A DNA stretch of 64,000 nucleotides from the NCBI GenBank assembly GCA_029834535.1, contig JAQMWT010000356.1, forward strand, positions 124,001 through 188,000, given 5' to 3'. Positions 48,954 to 59,442 of the stretch are shown piece by piece. Made by a program: the position numbers and the translations under genes. The DNA comes from Chrysophaeum taylorii. Its lineage: Eukaryota > Sar > Pelagophyceae > Pelagomonadales > Pelagomonadaceae. The notes below the pieces were generated by a model. The model did not search any database and had not been told where the DNA came from. It saw only the letters and a program-made list of their open reading frames with translations. Within the stretch, counting starts at the first letter, position 1, and every line of letters begins with the position of its first letter.

Positions 48954-50775
48954 TAGTTAGTTGTTTGTGACGTCTCTCCAAGAAAAGACGCAGTGACTTG
49001 GGCGTCATCATCAGGCTGGTTCTGGCGGTGGTTCCTGGGTCGGTACTCTGTGAGGCGACGCGGTGGACACACACAAAACACGCGCGCCCGCTCCAGAAGA
49101 GGGACCTGCGGACAGACAGACAGACAAACAACCCAGGCGTTTTGTCGTCGAGATTTTTCCCCAAGAGGATGACGACGACGTTCGGCGAAGCAATACGAGA
49201 AACCCATCACGCAGTCGACCCGATCTTATAAGCTCTCTTTCTGGAGTGACGACGCTTCGGCGGTTTGTGGAGGTTCAACAGAACATGAAGACGAGAAAGG
49301 TGATTTGGGCGAAGATGAAGACGGGCGACCAACAACGTTCACATACCGTCGGAAACACGTTCGTTCCGGATGGATGGCGCTCGGGAGATGGATCATCGCC
49401 GCCACGCTCGAAATGAATGAAAAGGTCGCCCGACGCTCGCCCTGGACTGTTTCATTCGTGCGGAGGACCGACGTCGGGCCGCAGAGAGACAGGAAGTCGA
49501 CCAGTCCTGCAAAGTCATAATCGCATGTACAAGATGGTGAAGCAGCAGCAGAGTAGTCGAGTAATAACTCTGTCGCGCCGTCGTCAAAGTGAGATGTGTG
49601 CACGTAGTTAAGCGACTCGGAAGAATCCAAGGCGCCGCCGACATCAGCGACGCGCGTGGTCGGGGACGACATTGACACTCCCAGGCAGCACCAAAGCGCG
49701 CTGTCTGTCGGGTGGCTAATAATTGCGCCATGCGGAACTTTAAGTTTGTTATTCCGGCAGAGCTATCCCCAAGTTTGCCGTTGATGGGCTTTCGTGCGAT
49801 GCCATATTTTTTTTTTACTGGGTACCCCTCCGCTTTGCAATTTCCCCTTTTTTCCGCAAAATGGTGGTGGTGGATACAAGAGCCTGGGACTTGCCATGAA
49901 TACCATTGCCGCTGGAACCCTCTCTCCTTCACCACCGAGTCGTATTGCTTCAACCGCCCTTGTCGTTTTGGAGCTTGATCCCCCCCTGCTGCTTCTCTAA
50001 GCGTTTCTGCATATCCCTGTCTTCGTTGGCCTCCTTGCTCTCTGCTTTGTCGTCCTCAGCGGTCCTCTGTTGTCTTATCTTCTTTTTTTCTCTTCCTCCC
50101 TCCGAGCGATCATCGATTCTGGCTCTCCGAGCCTGAGTTGTTAACCACAAAAAAATCTCATTTTTGCTCCTGCTTTTTCCTTGTTTCCCTCTGCGATGCT
50201 CGCTCGCTCGCTCGCTCGCTCACAGGAAGTAAGTTGCCAGCCTTCGTCCAGCAGCAACAAGAGACTGTGGGACCTTCCTGTGAGCGAGCGAGCGAGCGAG
50301 CGACAATAATGGTGGCTTGCGCATCTCTGGACAAAAATAAAAGTGGACCATCAATGAATTATGAAGCGCGCGCCGGGTGTATTGACAAGCTACCGGCGGC
50401 GCCAGGAGTTTTTCTTCGCGATGTCGGTCGCGAGGAATATATATCCTCTAGTTTGCCGTCGTCGTCGTCGTCGGGATTCAGGTTTTCCAATGGCCGTTTC
50501 GTACAACAATCTGGAGCCAAAGACCGGTCGCTGCCAACATTGGGTGTCCGCGCTAATGACGGACGGCCCTTATTCTCTGCGTGTAGTTCTATCTATATCT
50601 AATAAGCCGCGGGCGTCGTTTTGGTGTGCTGATGGATGGTTGAGACATCCGCAGTCGCTCCACATATTATTCCTGGAGTTTTCCCCGAAGGAATATATCC
50701 CTGGTGTGATCTCGAGAAACCTCGTCGTCGTCGTCGGTTGAGGCTAAGCCTGAAGTTGCAGCCAGGTCAGCGATC
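48954..50775. other. Gene-poor region
   Basis: Short frames only, the longest being a minus-strand stretch at 49226-49678 (YVHTSHFDDGATELLLDYSA) that has no recognisable domain and no neighbours to support it. Includes (GACA)n at about 49112-49128 and the long inverted repeat listed at 50200-50303. The right end is the promoter of the lumenal protein gene. Confidence 0.45.
50200..50303. repeat. Perfect 30-bp inverted repeat with 44-bp spacer
   Basis: Arm 1 (50200-50229) is a TCGC/GCTC run ending in CACAGGAAG; arm 2 (50274-50303) is its exact reverse complement, beginning CTTCCTGTG and continuing as GAGC units. Twenty or so bases of each arm are tetranucleotide repeat, but the nine-base unique parts also match. 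It would form a long cruciform or RNA hairpin. Confidence 0.85.
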
Positions 50776-51357
50776 ATGACGCTGGTGTCACTCGCGGTGG
50801 TGGTCGTCTCGTGTGCCGACGCGCTCGCCTTTGGCGGCGGCGGCGGCGGCGGCGGCGTAAGCCGGCAACAGGTGCTCCAGGGCGTGTTGGTGCAGCCCGT
50901 GTTGGTGCAGCCCGCGTTGGCGTACGAGGGTATTTATGGGATGGAGATCGTGAAAGCGAAGGACGCCGTGATCGACGAGGAGGCCCTGGGGTCGAGCGAA
51001 GTGAAGGCGGCGTTGAAAGACCTGAAGAGTCTGTCGGCGAGCGTCAAGCAGCTCCGGATGGACGTGGCCTCGGACGCGCAGTACGATGTGACCAAGGTGT
51101 TGCGGGCCGAGTTCGATCCGACGAAGGTTCGCGACACTTTCAACAAGCTCAACGTCCTCTTCGACAAGGACACCCAAAAAGGAACAGACCGACTCCAGCG
51201 CGGTATTCTCCAGGACCTCGTCGAGGTCGACACCAACGCGAAGATCGTCCCGGGCAAGGGACGGTCCCCGAAAAAGCTCGCGGCCGTAAACGAAAAGCTC
51301 CTCAAACTCGAGACAACCTTTACCAAGCTTGAAGAGTACTTTGGCTCCGCTATGTAA
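50776..51357 (+). CDS. Probable thylakoid-lumen four-helix protein
   Basis: The 193-residue protein starts with a signal peptide (MTLVSLAVVVVSCADALAF). The DALAF junction at 15-19 resembles the ASAF motif that marks entry into complex red-type plastids. After a Gly run and a repeated VLVQP segment, QPALA/YEG (about 45-52) looks like a thylakoid processing peptidase site (AxA). The mature part (about 50-193) is nearly all helix: VKAALKDLKSLSASVKQLRM, TFNKLNVLFDKDTQKGTDRL and KLLKLETTFTKLEEYF. Length and helical make-up resemble PsbQ-like or Psb31-type extrinsic photosystem II proteins, but I cannot assign it. The stop is 30 bp from that of the coiled-coil gene opposite. Confidence 0.7.
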   Translation: MTLVSLAVVVVSCADALAFGGGGGGGGVSRQQVLQGVLVQPVLVQPALAYEGIYGMEIVKAKDAVIDEEALGSSEVKAALKDLKSLSASVKQLRMDVASDAQYDVTKVLRAEFDPTKVRDTFNKLNVLFDKDTQKGTDRLQRGILQDLVEVDTNAKIVPGKGRSPKKLAAVNEKLLKLETTFTKLEEYFGSAM

Positions 51358-51387
51358 AAAAAGGACAACACATCTGCGGCGGTAGAT

Positions 51388-52812
51388 TTAGGCGAGAGGG
51401 GCGGAGTCGTCGAGGACGAGGAGGTCGGGGAGCGCGGCGGAAGCCGGGGGCGGGGCGTCGATGATCGCGTCGAGCGTCGTGTACTTGTTGGTGATGCGCA
51501 TCGTGTCGACGGCCGCACGTATCTTGGACTTGCGGAGGAAGGCCTCGTGGGCAATGTGCTTGCGCTGGGTGATGAGCTTGGCGCGCGTTAGCTCGAGGAG
51601 CGTCGAGCGGTCGGCGTCGAATTGGAGTTTGCGGAGGATTTTGAGACGGTGGAAGTCGTCTTTCCGTCGAATGCGCGCGACGTTGTCGAGGCGAGCCTCC
51701 TTTTCGAGGTCGCTGTCGAGCTTGTGCAGAACGAGCTGGCGCTGGCGTTCTTTCGCGATCTCGGCGAAGTAGGCCTCGCGGCGGCGCCGGCTTTTGACTA
51801 TCTCGTCGCGTTTCTCCCGACTCGCTCGCACAGCCTCCTCCAACCGCGCCCGACGTTCCTTGTCCTTAGCCAGTTTGGCTTGGTGCTGCATCTCGGCCTT
51901 AATCTTCATCTCGTCGTTCTTTTCCTTAGTTCGCGCGGAGGCCTCGTCCCGTCGCTTCTCGAACGCTTCTCTTTCCTTCTGTCGACGCGCGCGATGATGC
52001 TCGAGCGCTTTTGCGATCCGAAGCGTCGCCTTCTCGCGCGCCGCCTCGACCTGGCGCTTCTTCTCCTCGGCCTTCTTCTCCAGCTGCTCCCGGAGCCGCC
52101 GTTCTCTCTCTACGATTTTGTTCCGCGACTCGACCGCGCGCGCTTCTATCTTCTCCAAAGCCTCTCGCGACCGCGCGTCCCTCTCGGCAACCTTCTGCGC
52201 TCGTTCGGCCTCCCTCTTCCGCATCAGCATCTCCTGCGCCTGCCGCTTCTGGACCTCCTCGGTCTTCCGCTTCTCCTCTCTCTCCCTTTCCTTGGTCGCG
52301 ACCTCGGCCGCGCGACGACTCTCAGATTCGACCTGCTCCTTCGCTCTTCGCATCCGCTCCCGCTCGCGCTCTTCGGTTTTGGCCCTCGACTCCTTCAGCT
52401 GCGCCTCGTGCGCCAGGGCCCGCTCTTTTGCATCTATCTGGTCTTTCACGAGCCGCGCCTGGAGTCGCGACGTCCGCTCCTCCGCCTCCACCATACGCTC
52501 CACCTCGCGCGCTTGCCGCCGCTTGGCCGCCTCCAACCGCTTGGCCTCGTTCTCGAGCATCGTCGACGAGTTCACCGCGATGTCCGCGAGGCTCCGCGAC
52601 CGCTCCGGCGCCTTGCCTCGCGACTTGGCGACCATCTCCAGCCGTTCTCGCCGCCGTCGCTCCCAAAATTCGCGCTTCCGTTCCACCAACTCGGCCGACA
52701 AACCCGGCCCCTCCAACGCGCTCCGCGGCTTTGGCTCGAGGTCCGCCGCCACGATCCCGTTCTCCAGCAACGCCTCCAAGGTCCGCGGACTCTTCAGGTC
52801 GACCTCCTCCAT
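51388..52812 (-). CDS. Long charged coiled-coil protein
   Basis: ATG 52812, 474 residues. The start MEEVDLKSPRTLEALLENGI, followed by VAADLEPKP, is a short folded lead found at the front of protist coiled-coil proteins of the SPRTLEAxxxxGI type. Residues about 40-420 are an almost unbroken Arg/Lys/Glu/Ala helix (KRREFW-like RKREFWERRRRERLEMVAK to RREAYFAEIAKERQRQLVL), likely a coiled coil or single alpha helix. The last 50 residues are less charged (TNKYTTLDAIIDAPPPASAA). A cytoskeletal or flagellar role is plausible, as for many such proteins, but unproven. Confidence 0.75.
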   Translation of the reverse strand: MEEVDLKSPRTLEALLENGIVAADLEPKPRSALEGPGLSAELVERKREFWERRRRERLEMVAKSRGKAPERSRSLADIAVNSSTMLENEAKRLEAAKRRQAREVERMVEAEERTSRLQARLVKDQIDAKERALAHEAQLKESRAKTEERERERMRRAKEQVESESRRAAEVATKEREREEKRKTEEVQKRQAQEMLMRKREAERAQKVAERDARSREALEKIEARAVESRNKIVERERRLREQLEKKAEEKKRQVEAAREKATLRIAKALEHHRARRQKEREAFEKRRDEASARTKEKNDEMKIKAEMQHQAKLAKDKERRARLEEAVRASREKRDEIVKSRRRREAYFAEIAKERQRQLVLHKLDSDLEKEARLDNVARIRRKDDFHRLKILRKLQFDADRSTLLELTRAKLITQRKHIAHEAFLRKSKIRAAVDTMRITNKYTTLDAIIDAPPPASAALPDLLVLDDSAPLA

Positions 52813-55528
52813 TCTTAGATACCGTATCCTTAAAAGTCGTCCTAGATCCTAGATAGGGGGGGCCGGCTCCGCCGCCGGATATATCTGTGTCCGTTGGGGA
52901 AAGGAAGGAAAAAAAAAGTGCCGCTCCACTGAGAGCTTTTACGGAAGAGCGACCGACCGAACGCATCACGAAGAAAAGCATCACGGGACTCGACGGCAAC
53001 CTTCACTTTATTAGCTCTCGCAGGCGAGACTTCGCGCCAATTGGGCGGTCCGGTGCAAGCGCTATCCTCGCGCTCGCGCCGACTCTTGGGCATCTCGAGA
53101 CGCGAATTCGGTCGGACGATGAGACGGCGTGTCACGACCATTCGAGCGAGCGGTCAAAGAGGGGCTGCCCAGGGGAAGACGAGTTACGACCGACCACCCC
53201 GGGATGCGATGCGATGCGATGCGATGCGTGGCCTTTTCGTCGGCAGGAGCGCAGGCAGAAGGAGAACAATGGTCCTTCGGCGGCACGCGTAGAGGTGCGG
53301 AGCCGCGAGCGACCAAATTTTCAACCTCCTCGACCACCCGTTGCACGCGCAGCCCGCGGGTCCTCTATTTTTTTCGGTAGCGAGTAGCACAGAAGGTCTC
53401 GAAGCGAAGAAGGAGCGCTGTCGTTGCCGAGCACGAGACGGAGATGTCCCACGCCGACGCCTTCGCGAGAGAGGAGGCAATGGCTAGTAACGGAGACGCG
53501 CGGACGGCCGCCGAGAGGAAGCACGAGCAGAGAGGACCGGGACAAACGCGGCACTTTGAGAGGAGCGGTCCTGATCGAGTGCCACGATGATGCCGTAAAG
53601 GAGAAGCAGCGCGGGAAGGAAGGATATGGCGAAAAGCGCGATAGACAAGTTAGAGGCGGCGAAGGAAGATGATAAGGCGGGAACGAACGAAGGAGTTGAG
53701 CAGTATGACCCTTTGACAAAAGCTCTGCCGACGACTCGAGGACCGCCACGCTGCGATTTATCGCAGCGCGAAGCGCACTCGAACTCGCCGCTTCCAAGAG
53801 GAATCTGACCTCTTCATCGCGCTCAAGAGGTCATCGGCACCTTATAGGCCCCACGGCGTCATCTACTACAAGCTCATCATATCCTTCGAATTCTTTGCCA
53901 CCACCTCTCTCGGCGACTGGTCTCCATTCTCAAAAAAAACGTCGCGAATCGACGCGCAAGTTATTCGAGACTTGCCCGGACGACCAACAGATCGTGGCGG
54001 CAGCTGAGAGCCGTGCGACGTGTCCTCCGTGGAGGCCTACGCCGAGTTTATCAGACTGTCGGTCGAAGATCTTTGAAGTCGCTGTCGCGACTCTACTACG
54101 ATGTTCGACTTGGCGTGGACGACAATCCCCGGAGAGAGCACGCATGCCCCTCCGGGTAATCCAAGCCCGGGGCTGCATCCGCGCCTTCGAGAATAGACCT
54201 AACGGCGGCCAAGAAGACATCGAGCCCCACCGAGGCTTGCGACGGTGATGATGATGCTCCGTACTTCTCGTGCCTGGCAACAACAAGACGTAGCGCAGTT
54301 GTTGCGGATGAAGAAGCCGCGAATTTTGTACAGCATCGGCATGTGGAGAACCTCAAGCCGGAGTCCTACCCTACACGCGTCCAGGGGCCGGTACCGCCGA
54401 GAACGTGGCCTTTTCAGCCCCGCATTTTACGGGTCGGAAGAAGCGGCGGAGGCAACGATCGGATCGTCGCTCGCGACTGACGCGGCGTTGGTTGTTGGCA
54501 ATCGGGGCTTAGGGGCCTCGGCGTCATTGAGACGATCTCGAGTTATTAGTTCAAAGACGGACGCCAGATTAAAGATAGGGCCCGAAAGTACGATGACGGC
54601 TGAGGCGTATTGTCCAACGGTGATGACGACGACGGGGACGAGGAGATCGACGGGGAAAACGAGAAGGGGTTTAGGAATGCGGATGCACCTCAAGTTCGAC
54701 GCAAGCTACGTGGCGACGACCATCCTGGAACTCCATACCGTTCTGCCGTTTATAACCTATTATGCCCCCGTCTTTCGTGGCAGCAAATGACGAACCCACA
54801 ACCCCCCGACGAACTAGATCCAGAGTGGAATTAGGGTGTTAAAAAAATCCGGCGGGCCATTATTTTCTTCGCAACGCGGGACTACCACCTTTTTTTCATC
54901 GTACTCCCGATGTACGGTAATACTACCAGTGGTCCACTCGAAACGGACAATGGTGGTTGCCGCCGGCGGATGAGTTCGCGGGGGTCTTCTACGGCACTTC
55001 TTTTTCTCAGGGCAGCTACAAGATCCCCAGCAGCAGTAGGGTGTCGACACGTCCTGGAGGGCGGAGGTGCAAAAAAACTCGAGCGTCGGTCCGTGCCAGC
55101 TCTCAAAAAAAACCTTTTTTTGATCAAATTCTCTCGAAAGCCAGCCAGCCAGCCAGCCAGATTTCGAAATGGCGGGATGCAACAAAAATGGTTGTACCTG
55201 CTTGCAGAGGCTCGACGACGACGACGACGACGCCACGCGTCTAACTGAGCCTCGCGCCGAGATCGTGCTCGTAGCACCGGCGGCCAAAGGACGGGCGCCA
55301 CCCACCACGTCCGTGGATGCCAATAGATATCTGATAGGGCCAATCAAACTATAACTCGGAGAAGATTTTGCTGCAAATCTCGTAGGTGACCAACCGGCTC
55401 CGGGTCCCAAAAAAGAACTATGCTACGAGACTGACTGAGCGTTGTTGTTGTTGTTCGAGTCGCGATTGCGTCGCAGGGCTCCCTCCCTCCCTCCCTCCCT
55501 CCCTCCCTCCATGAGAGAGTGTTACCCC
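52813..55528. other. Long region without a convincing gene
   Basis: Frames of 60-200 codons appear on both strands but with skewed composition and no motifs. Notable pieces are a GATGC tandem run at about 53204-53227, the (AGCC)n run near 55141-55159, the GACGAC run near 55214-55230, (GTT)n at 55442-55455 and (CCCT)n at about 55481-55508. Exons of a gene with introns could be hidden here. Confidence 0.4.
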
Positions 55529-56092
55529 TTAGCAGATTCGACCGAGGTATTCGGCTTTGGGATATTTGCGGAGGAGACTCGGCCAATGGACGATAAACCG
55601 GCTTGATATTGGATAGAGAATTTTGCCCGTGACCGAGAGGTCCCTGACGCGACACCAGGACTCGCAGAAGATGAGCCTCGCGCCCGCAAAGCGAGCGACG
55701 AGGCAGATCGGCACGCAAGTCCCTGGTCCGTTGGCGAGGACGAGATCTGGACGGGTAGTCGCAACAACACGAACTGACGCGACGAGGGCCCCCCAAGCCG
55801 TCAGGACGGTCGAGGCCCAGGGCTGGTGGACCTCGCGGGCCCTCGGGATGCGGATCCACGGCCCACGCAGCGCTGAGGACGCCTCGAATTTCGCTTGAGA
55901 TGTCGTGTCGGTGTCTGCGGCGACCAAGGTGACATCATAGCCCCTCAGCGCTTGCGTCAGCCGCAGCATCTCGGCCGCATGCCCTCCGCTCCCGATGATC
56001 ACGAGCGTCCTGCGACTTTGCCGCCGTGATGTGGCAGCAAGACAACAAAGGAGTCCTCCTCCAAGCACCAGCAGCACCAGGAGCCACAACAT
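55529..56092 (-). CDS. ALG14: ALG14, UDP-GlcNAc transferase membrane subunit
   Basis: Recruits ALG13 to the ER membrane so that the pair adds the second GlcNAc to dolichol-PP-GlcNAc in N-glycan synthesis. ATG 56092 gives 187 residues. MLWLLVLLVLGGGLLCCLAA is the membrane anchor. Then comes TLVIIGSGGHAAEMLRL (the GSGGHxxEM motif), TRPDLVLANGPGTCVPICLV and ARLIFCESWCRVRDLSVTGK, and it ends with KAEYLGRIC, all in the order and length normal for ALG14. It is divergent from the HMG-box gene (87 bp). Confidence 0.92.
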   Translation of the reverse strand: MLWLLVLLVLGGGLLCCLAATSRRQSRRTLVIIGSGGHAAEMLRLTQALRGYDVTLVAADTDTTSQAKFEASSALRGPWIRIPRAREVHQPWASTVLTAWGALVASVRVVATTRPDLVLANGPGTCVPICLVARFAGARLIFCESWCRVRDLSVTGKILYPISSRFIVHWPSLLRKYPKAEYLGRIC

Positions 56093-56179
56093 AACCCTTG
56101 GGTCGTTTGAACAAACAAACAAACAAACTAACTAACTAACAAAGCCCTTGGTTTGAAGGCAAGCACGACGGCGGCGGTT

Positions 56180-56769
56180 ATGAGCGAGGAGATATCGGAC
56201 GAAAGAAAGAACAAGCCGGTGCAGGTGGGCGCTATCGTGGCGGAGCTCGGGGTTCTGTTCGAGGAGGTGTCCGAGGTTTTTAAAAGGCACGCCGAGACGT
56301 TTAAAGCGCTTGCGACAGGAACAGAAAAGAACAGAAAGCGACGGACGCCATGGGTTGAGACGGGGTATCAGCGGTTCATGAGCAAGCGCCGGGAGGAATT
56401 CAAGACGACGGGGCAAGTTAAGGGTCGCGAGATCATGAGGGTCGCGGCGCAGGAGTGGAACTCGATGACGGAGGCCGAGAAGTCGGTGTACAACACGGCT
56501 GCTAAGGAGGCCAGGGATACGGACGTCAAAGACGAGCCGCCGCCGCCGATCCCCAAGGAAGAAGAGGAGGAGGAGGAGGCGCCGCCGCCGCCGCCGCCGC
56601 CGTCGGCGCTGTTGCCGGCGGCGGCAGCCCCCCCCCCCCAGAAGGAGGAAAAGAAGAAGAAAAAGAAGAAAAAGGAAGCCGAAGAGGACACCAGCGCTAC
56701 CACCCCGAAAAAAAAGAAAAAGAAAAAGGATAAGAGCACCCCAGTTTCAGCAGCAGCAGCAGCAGGAGG

Positions 56770-56800
<31 letters not shown>

Positions 56801-56803
56801 TGA
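56180..56803 (+). CDS. HMG-box protein with poly-Lys/Pro/Thr tail
   Basis: ATG 56180 gives 207 residues. After a helical lead (VAELGVLFEEVSEVFKRHAE) comes an HMG box at about 58-115: TPWVETGYQRFMSKRREEFK, GREIMRVAAQEWNSMTEAEK and SVYNTAAKEA. The Trp in EWNSM and the aromatic GYQRF are the usual core residues. The tail alternates acidic, proline and lysine runs and ends in a threonine run from an ACA repeat. It is probably a chromatin-associated nuclear protein. Confidence 0.8.
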
Positions 56804-56909
56804 GCAGCAGCCAGCGGCGGCGGCCGGCCGCCGCGCCGCGCCGCGCCGCGCTCCAGGGTAGGTACTATTATTAATTTCAGTCCCCCTCCTCCTCCTCCTC
56901 CTCCTCCTT

Positions 56910-59060
56910 TTAGAGGGACTTGATGTAGTCGGCGAGGGGTTTGGCGGACTTGTGCCATTTTTTGGAGAAGTTTTTCCACATGTAGAGGGTGACGCGGCCG
57001 TGCTTATTTCGAAGTTTGTCGAGGAATTTTGCCAGGGCGTCGTCGCCGAGGTCGTCAAAATCGAGATCGTCGAAGTAGTTTTCGACGGCGATCGCGAAGT
57101 CCGCGTCGGCATCGATCTCCGTCGCCTCGTCGCAGCCGAGCTCGCGTTTGAGGGCGTCGAAGACCGCCTCGGCGTTGTTGTCCTCGAGCCTCGGATTATT
57201 ATTGGGTGCCGAATCATCCTCCGAGGAGACGTTGCTGGACGACTGCTGAACCCACTCGACGACGACGCGGGGAGCGTCGCCGTTGCAGACGAGGCAGGCC
57301 TTGACGAAAGCAGCAGCCTGGACGTGGAGGACGTCGATTTTCTGGTCCCGGACGCTCTCGTGGAGCGGTCGTTCGACGAGAGATTCGAGGTTTTCGTCCG
57401 ATGCGATGAGCTCGAGGGGCGCGGGGTCGCGGCGCCAGGATCCGGCCGCTTTTCGCCGCAGACCGTCGACGACGTGGCGAGTGTCGGAGAAGTCGACGAC
57501 TTTGCTAAAGATGTCCGTGACGCCGATGGTCGAGAAGGCTGCGATCACCGCGTTCAAAAGGTCCATCGCCGCGCGTCTTTTTGTTTTTTTGATCTTCCCG
57601 AGGTCGGCGTCGACGCGCCTCGCGTAGTCGAGGGCCGAGGCCCGGTTCTGCGAATTTGAGGAGACCGCGAGGACGCACTTGGTGTACTCGGCGAACGAGG
57701 TCCGGAGCTTGAGGCTCGCGACGCGCTGCACGAGGCCGACGTACCTCTCGTCCCGCGACGTCTCGGCCCGGTCCACGAGCCAGTCGAGGCGGAGCGCTTT
57801 GGATCTGTCGACGACGCCGTCGTTCTCCGCTTTCTCGATCACCAGCTTCAACGCCATGGCGACACGTTTTTCCTTGTCGAACTGGAAGCCGCGCGGCGCC
57901 TTGGAGAGGACGTCGCAGATCATCTTGCGCTTGTCCTCGAGGGCGATGTCTCCGTGCTTGTACGCGGCGCTCGCTGCGGAATAAAAAAGCGTGAGCTCGT
58001 TCACGTCGCACACGGCCTCGCCGAGGCGATCGAGGGCCTTTTCGCTCGACCACGACTCGCGGTCGGCCTCGACGAACACCCGAAAAAAAGCGGGCATCGC
58101 GTCGGCGAGACCCCAGAGTTTGACCGTGCTGTCGGAAGCTCCCGTCGCCAGGACGTCGCCGGCCGGCGAAAACGCGACCGCCGCGACGACGTCCGCGTGG
58201 CCTTCGAACGTATGGACCAACGACCGCGACCTCACGTCCCAGAGCCGCGCCATCTCGTCCCCCGATCCCGTCGCGAGCAAGTCCCCCGACGGCGAAAACG
58301 CGACCGCCACCAAATCTGCCGCCAAAAACGCCTTGTGTCCCTCGAACGTGTGAACCAGACTTCGAGATCGCACGTCCCACAGACTCGCCGTGTTGTCGAC
58401 GTAGCCCGTCGCGAGCAGGTCTCCCGACGGCGAAAACGCGACCGCCACGATGTCGGCGACCAGATATCTCGAAAACACCTTGAAGTTGTGCACCAAGGTC
58501 TTCGACTTGGTGTCCCACAGCTTGGCCGTGTTATCGCTCGAGCCGGTAGCCAACAGATCCCCCGCGGGCGAGAAAGCCGCCGACGCGACCCCCGTCTCGT
58601 GCCCCTCCAAGGCGTGCACGAGCTTCCGGACGCGCACGTCCCAGAACTTGAGGCTCTTGTCGCCGGCCCCCGTCGCGAGGACGTCGTCGGCCGGCGAGAA
58701 CGCGACCGTCGCGACACCACCCTTGAACCCCCGAAACGTGTGCGCGAGGCTTCGACTCTGCACGTCCCAGAGCTTGGCCGAGTTGTCGTCGGAGGCCGTC
58801 GCCAGAAACTCGCCAGAGGGCGAGAACGCGACCGACCGCACGGCCGCCGTGTGTCCCTCGAAGCTTTGGACTAATTTCCTCGACGGCAGGTCCCAGAGCT
58901 TGGCTGTGCGGTCCTTCGACCCCGTCGCCAGGAGGTTCCGGGAAAATGTCACCGCCAATATCTTGCCCGAACTGCAAAACGTGTGCTGGAGGGCGTACTT
59001 CCCCTTGGCGGCCTGCTGCTGCTGCTGCTGCGTACCCGCCACCTGGGCAAACAGGAACAT
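56910..59060 (-). CDS. WD40 protein with helical middle and novel C-terminal module (copy 1)
   Basis: First ATG 59060, 716 residues. After a Gln run, seven WD40 blades fill about 22-325 (repeats of VAFSPSGDLLATGSxDNTAKLWD), forming a single propeller. Residues 330-600 are a helical region with FFRVFVEADRESWSSEKALD, LTLFYSAASAAYKHGDIALE and VVDFSDTRHVVDGLRRKAA. The last 80 (VFDALKRELGCDEATEIDAD, FAIAVENYFDDLDFDDLGDD and LYMWKNFSKKWHKSAKPLAD) form a compact acidic/aromatic module. I know no family for the last two. The next gene upstream (59443-61587) is a full-length paralogue in the same orientation, so this is a tandem duplication. Confidence 0.8.
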   Translation of the reverse strand: MFLFAQVAGTQQQQQQAAKGKYALQHTFCSSGKILAVTFSRNLLATGSKDRTAKLWDLPSRKLVQSFEGHTAAVRSVAFSPSGEFLATASDDNSAKLWDVQSRSLAHTFRGFKGGVATVAFSPADDVLATGAGDKSLKFWDVRVRKLVHALEGHETGVASAAFSPAGDLLATGSSDNTAKLWDTKSKTLVHNFKVFSRYLVADIVAVAFSPSGDLLATGYVDNTASLWDVRSRSLVHTFEGHKAFLAADLVAVAFSPSGDLLATGSGDEMARLWDVRSRSLVHTFEGHADVVAAVAFSPAGDVLATGASDSTVKLWGLADAMPAFFRVFVEADRESWSSEKALDRLGEAVCDVNELTLFYSAASAAYKHGDIALEDKRKMICDVLSKAPRGFQFDKEKRVAMALKLVIEKAENDGVVDRSKALRLDWLVDRAETSRDERYVGLVQRVASLKLRTSFAEYTKCVLAVSSNSQNRASALDYARRVDADLGKIKKTKRRAAMDLLNAVIAAFSTIGVTDIFSKVVDFSDTRHVVDGLRRKAAGSWRRDPAPLELIASDENLESLVERPLHESVRDQKIDVLHVQAAAFVKACLVCNGDAPRVVVEWVQQSSSNVSSEDDSAPNNNPRLEDNNAEAVFDALKRELGCDEATEIDADADFAIAVENYFDDLDFDDLGDDALAKFLDKLRNKHGRVTLYMWKNFSKKWHKSAKPLADYIKSL

Positions 59061-59133
59061 CCCCAACACCACGACGACGAACGACCACCTCCCTCCCTCC
59101 CTCCTGAGATTACGATTAGTTTCTCTGAGCGCT

Positions 59134-59141
59134 TGACGTCA
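59134..59141. promoter_or_regulatory. CRE-type bZIP palindrome TGACGTCA
   Basis: It lies 74 bp upstream of the start codon of WD40 copy 1, a plausible promoter position. Confidence 0.4.
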
Positions 59142-59351
59142 TCTTGAAGCCTCGCCCTGGGAATTATTTGGGATTCGGATATGATTCAGCTCCTGCTTTG
59201 TCAACCTCGACTCCTCAGATTCGAACAACTAAGGGGGGTTCTTGCAAGATACGTTCTTGTTGCCTCCGCGATCACTCGCGGAACCAAAATACGCGACCAC
59301 CCTTCAACATACTCTTTTGGTAGACCTTTGGTTACAGACAGACATCCCGCG

Positions 59352-59354
<3 letters not shown>

Positions 59355-59414
<60 letters not shown>
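59355..59414. repeat. (CTG/CAG)n trinucleotide repeat, about 20 units
   Basis: An uninterrupted CTG run between the two WD40 paralogues, 28 bp beyond the stop codon of copy 2, so probably in its 3' untranslated region (read as CAG on the transcribed strand). Confidence 0.95.
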
Positions 59415-59415
<1 letters not shown>

Positions 59416-59442
59416 GAGCGTTAAGATCATGGGTGGTCAGAG

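Noticed and set aside
51622-52818. A 398-codon plus-strand frame opposite the coiled-coil gene
   Set aside because: Leu/Arg/Pro-rich translation is what antisense of a Glu/Arg/Lys-rich helix gives in GC-rich DNA.
54814-55410. A 198-codon minus-strand frame as a gene
   Set aside because: Ser/Arg/Pro-rich mixture with repeat-derived Ser runs and no domain.
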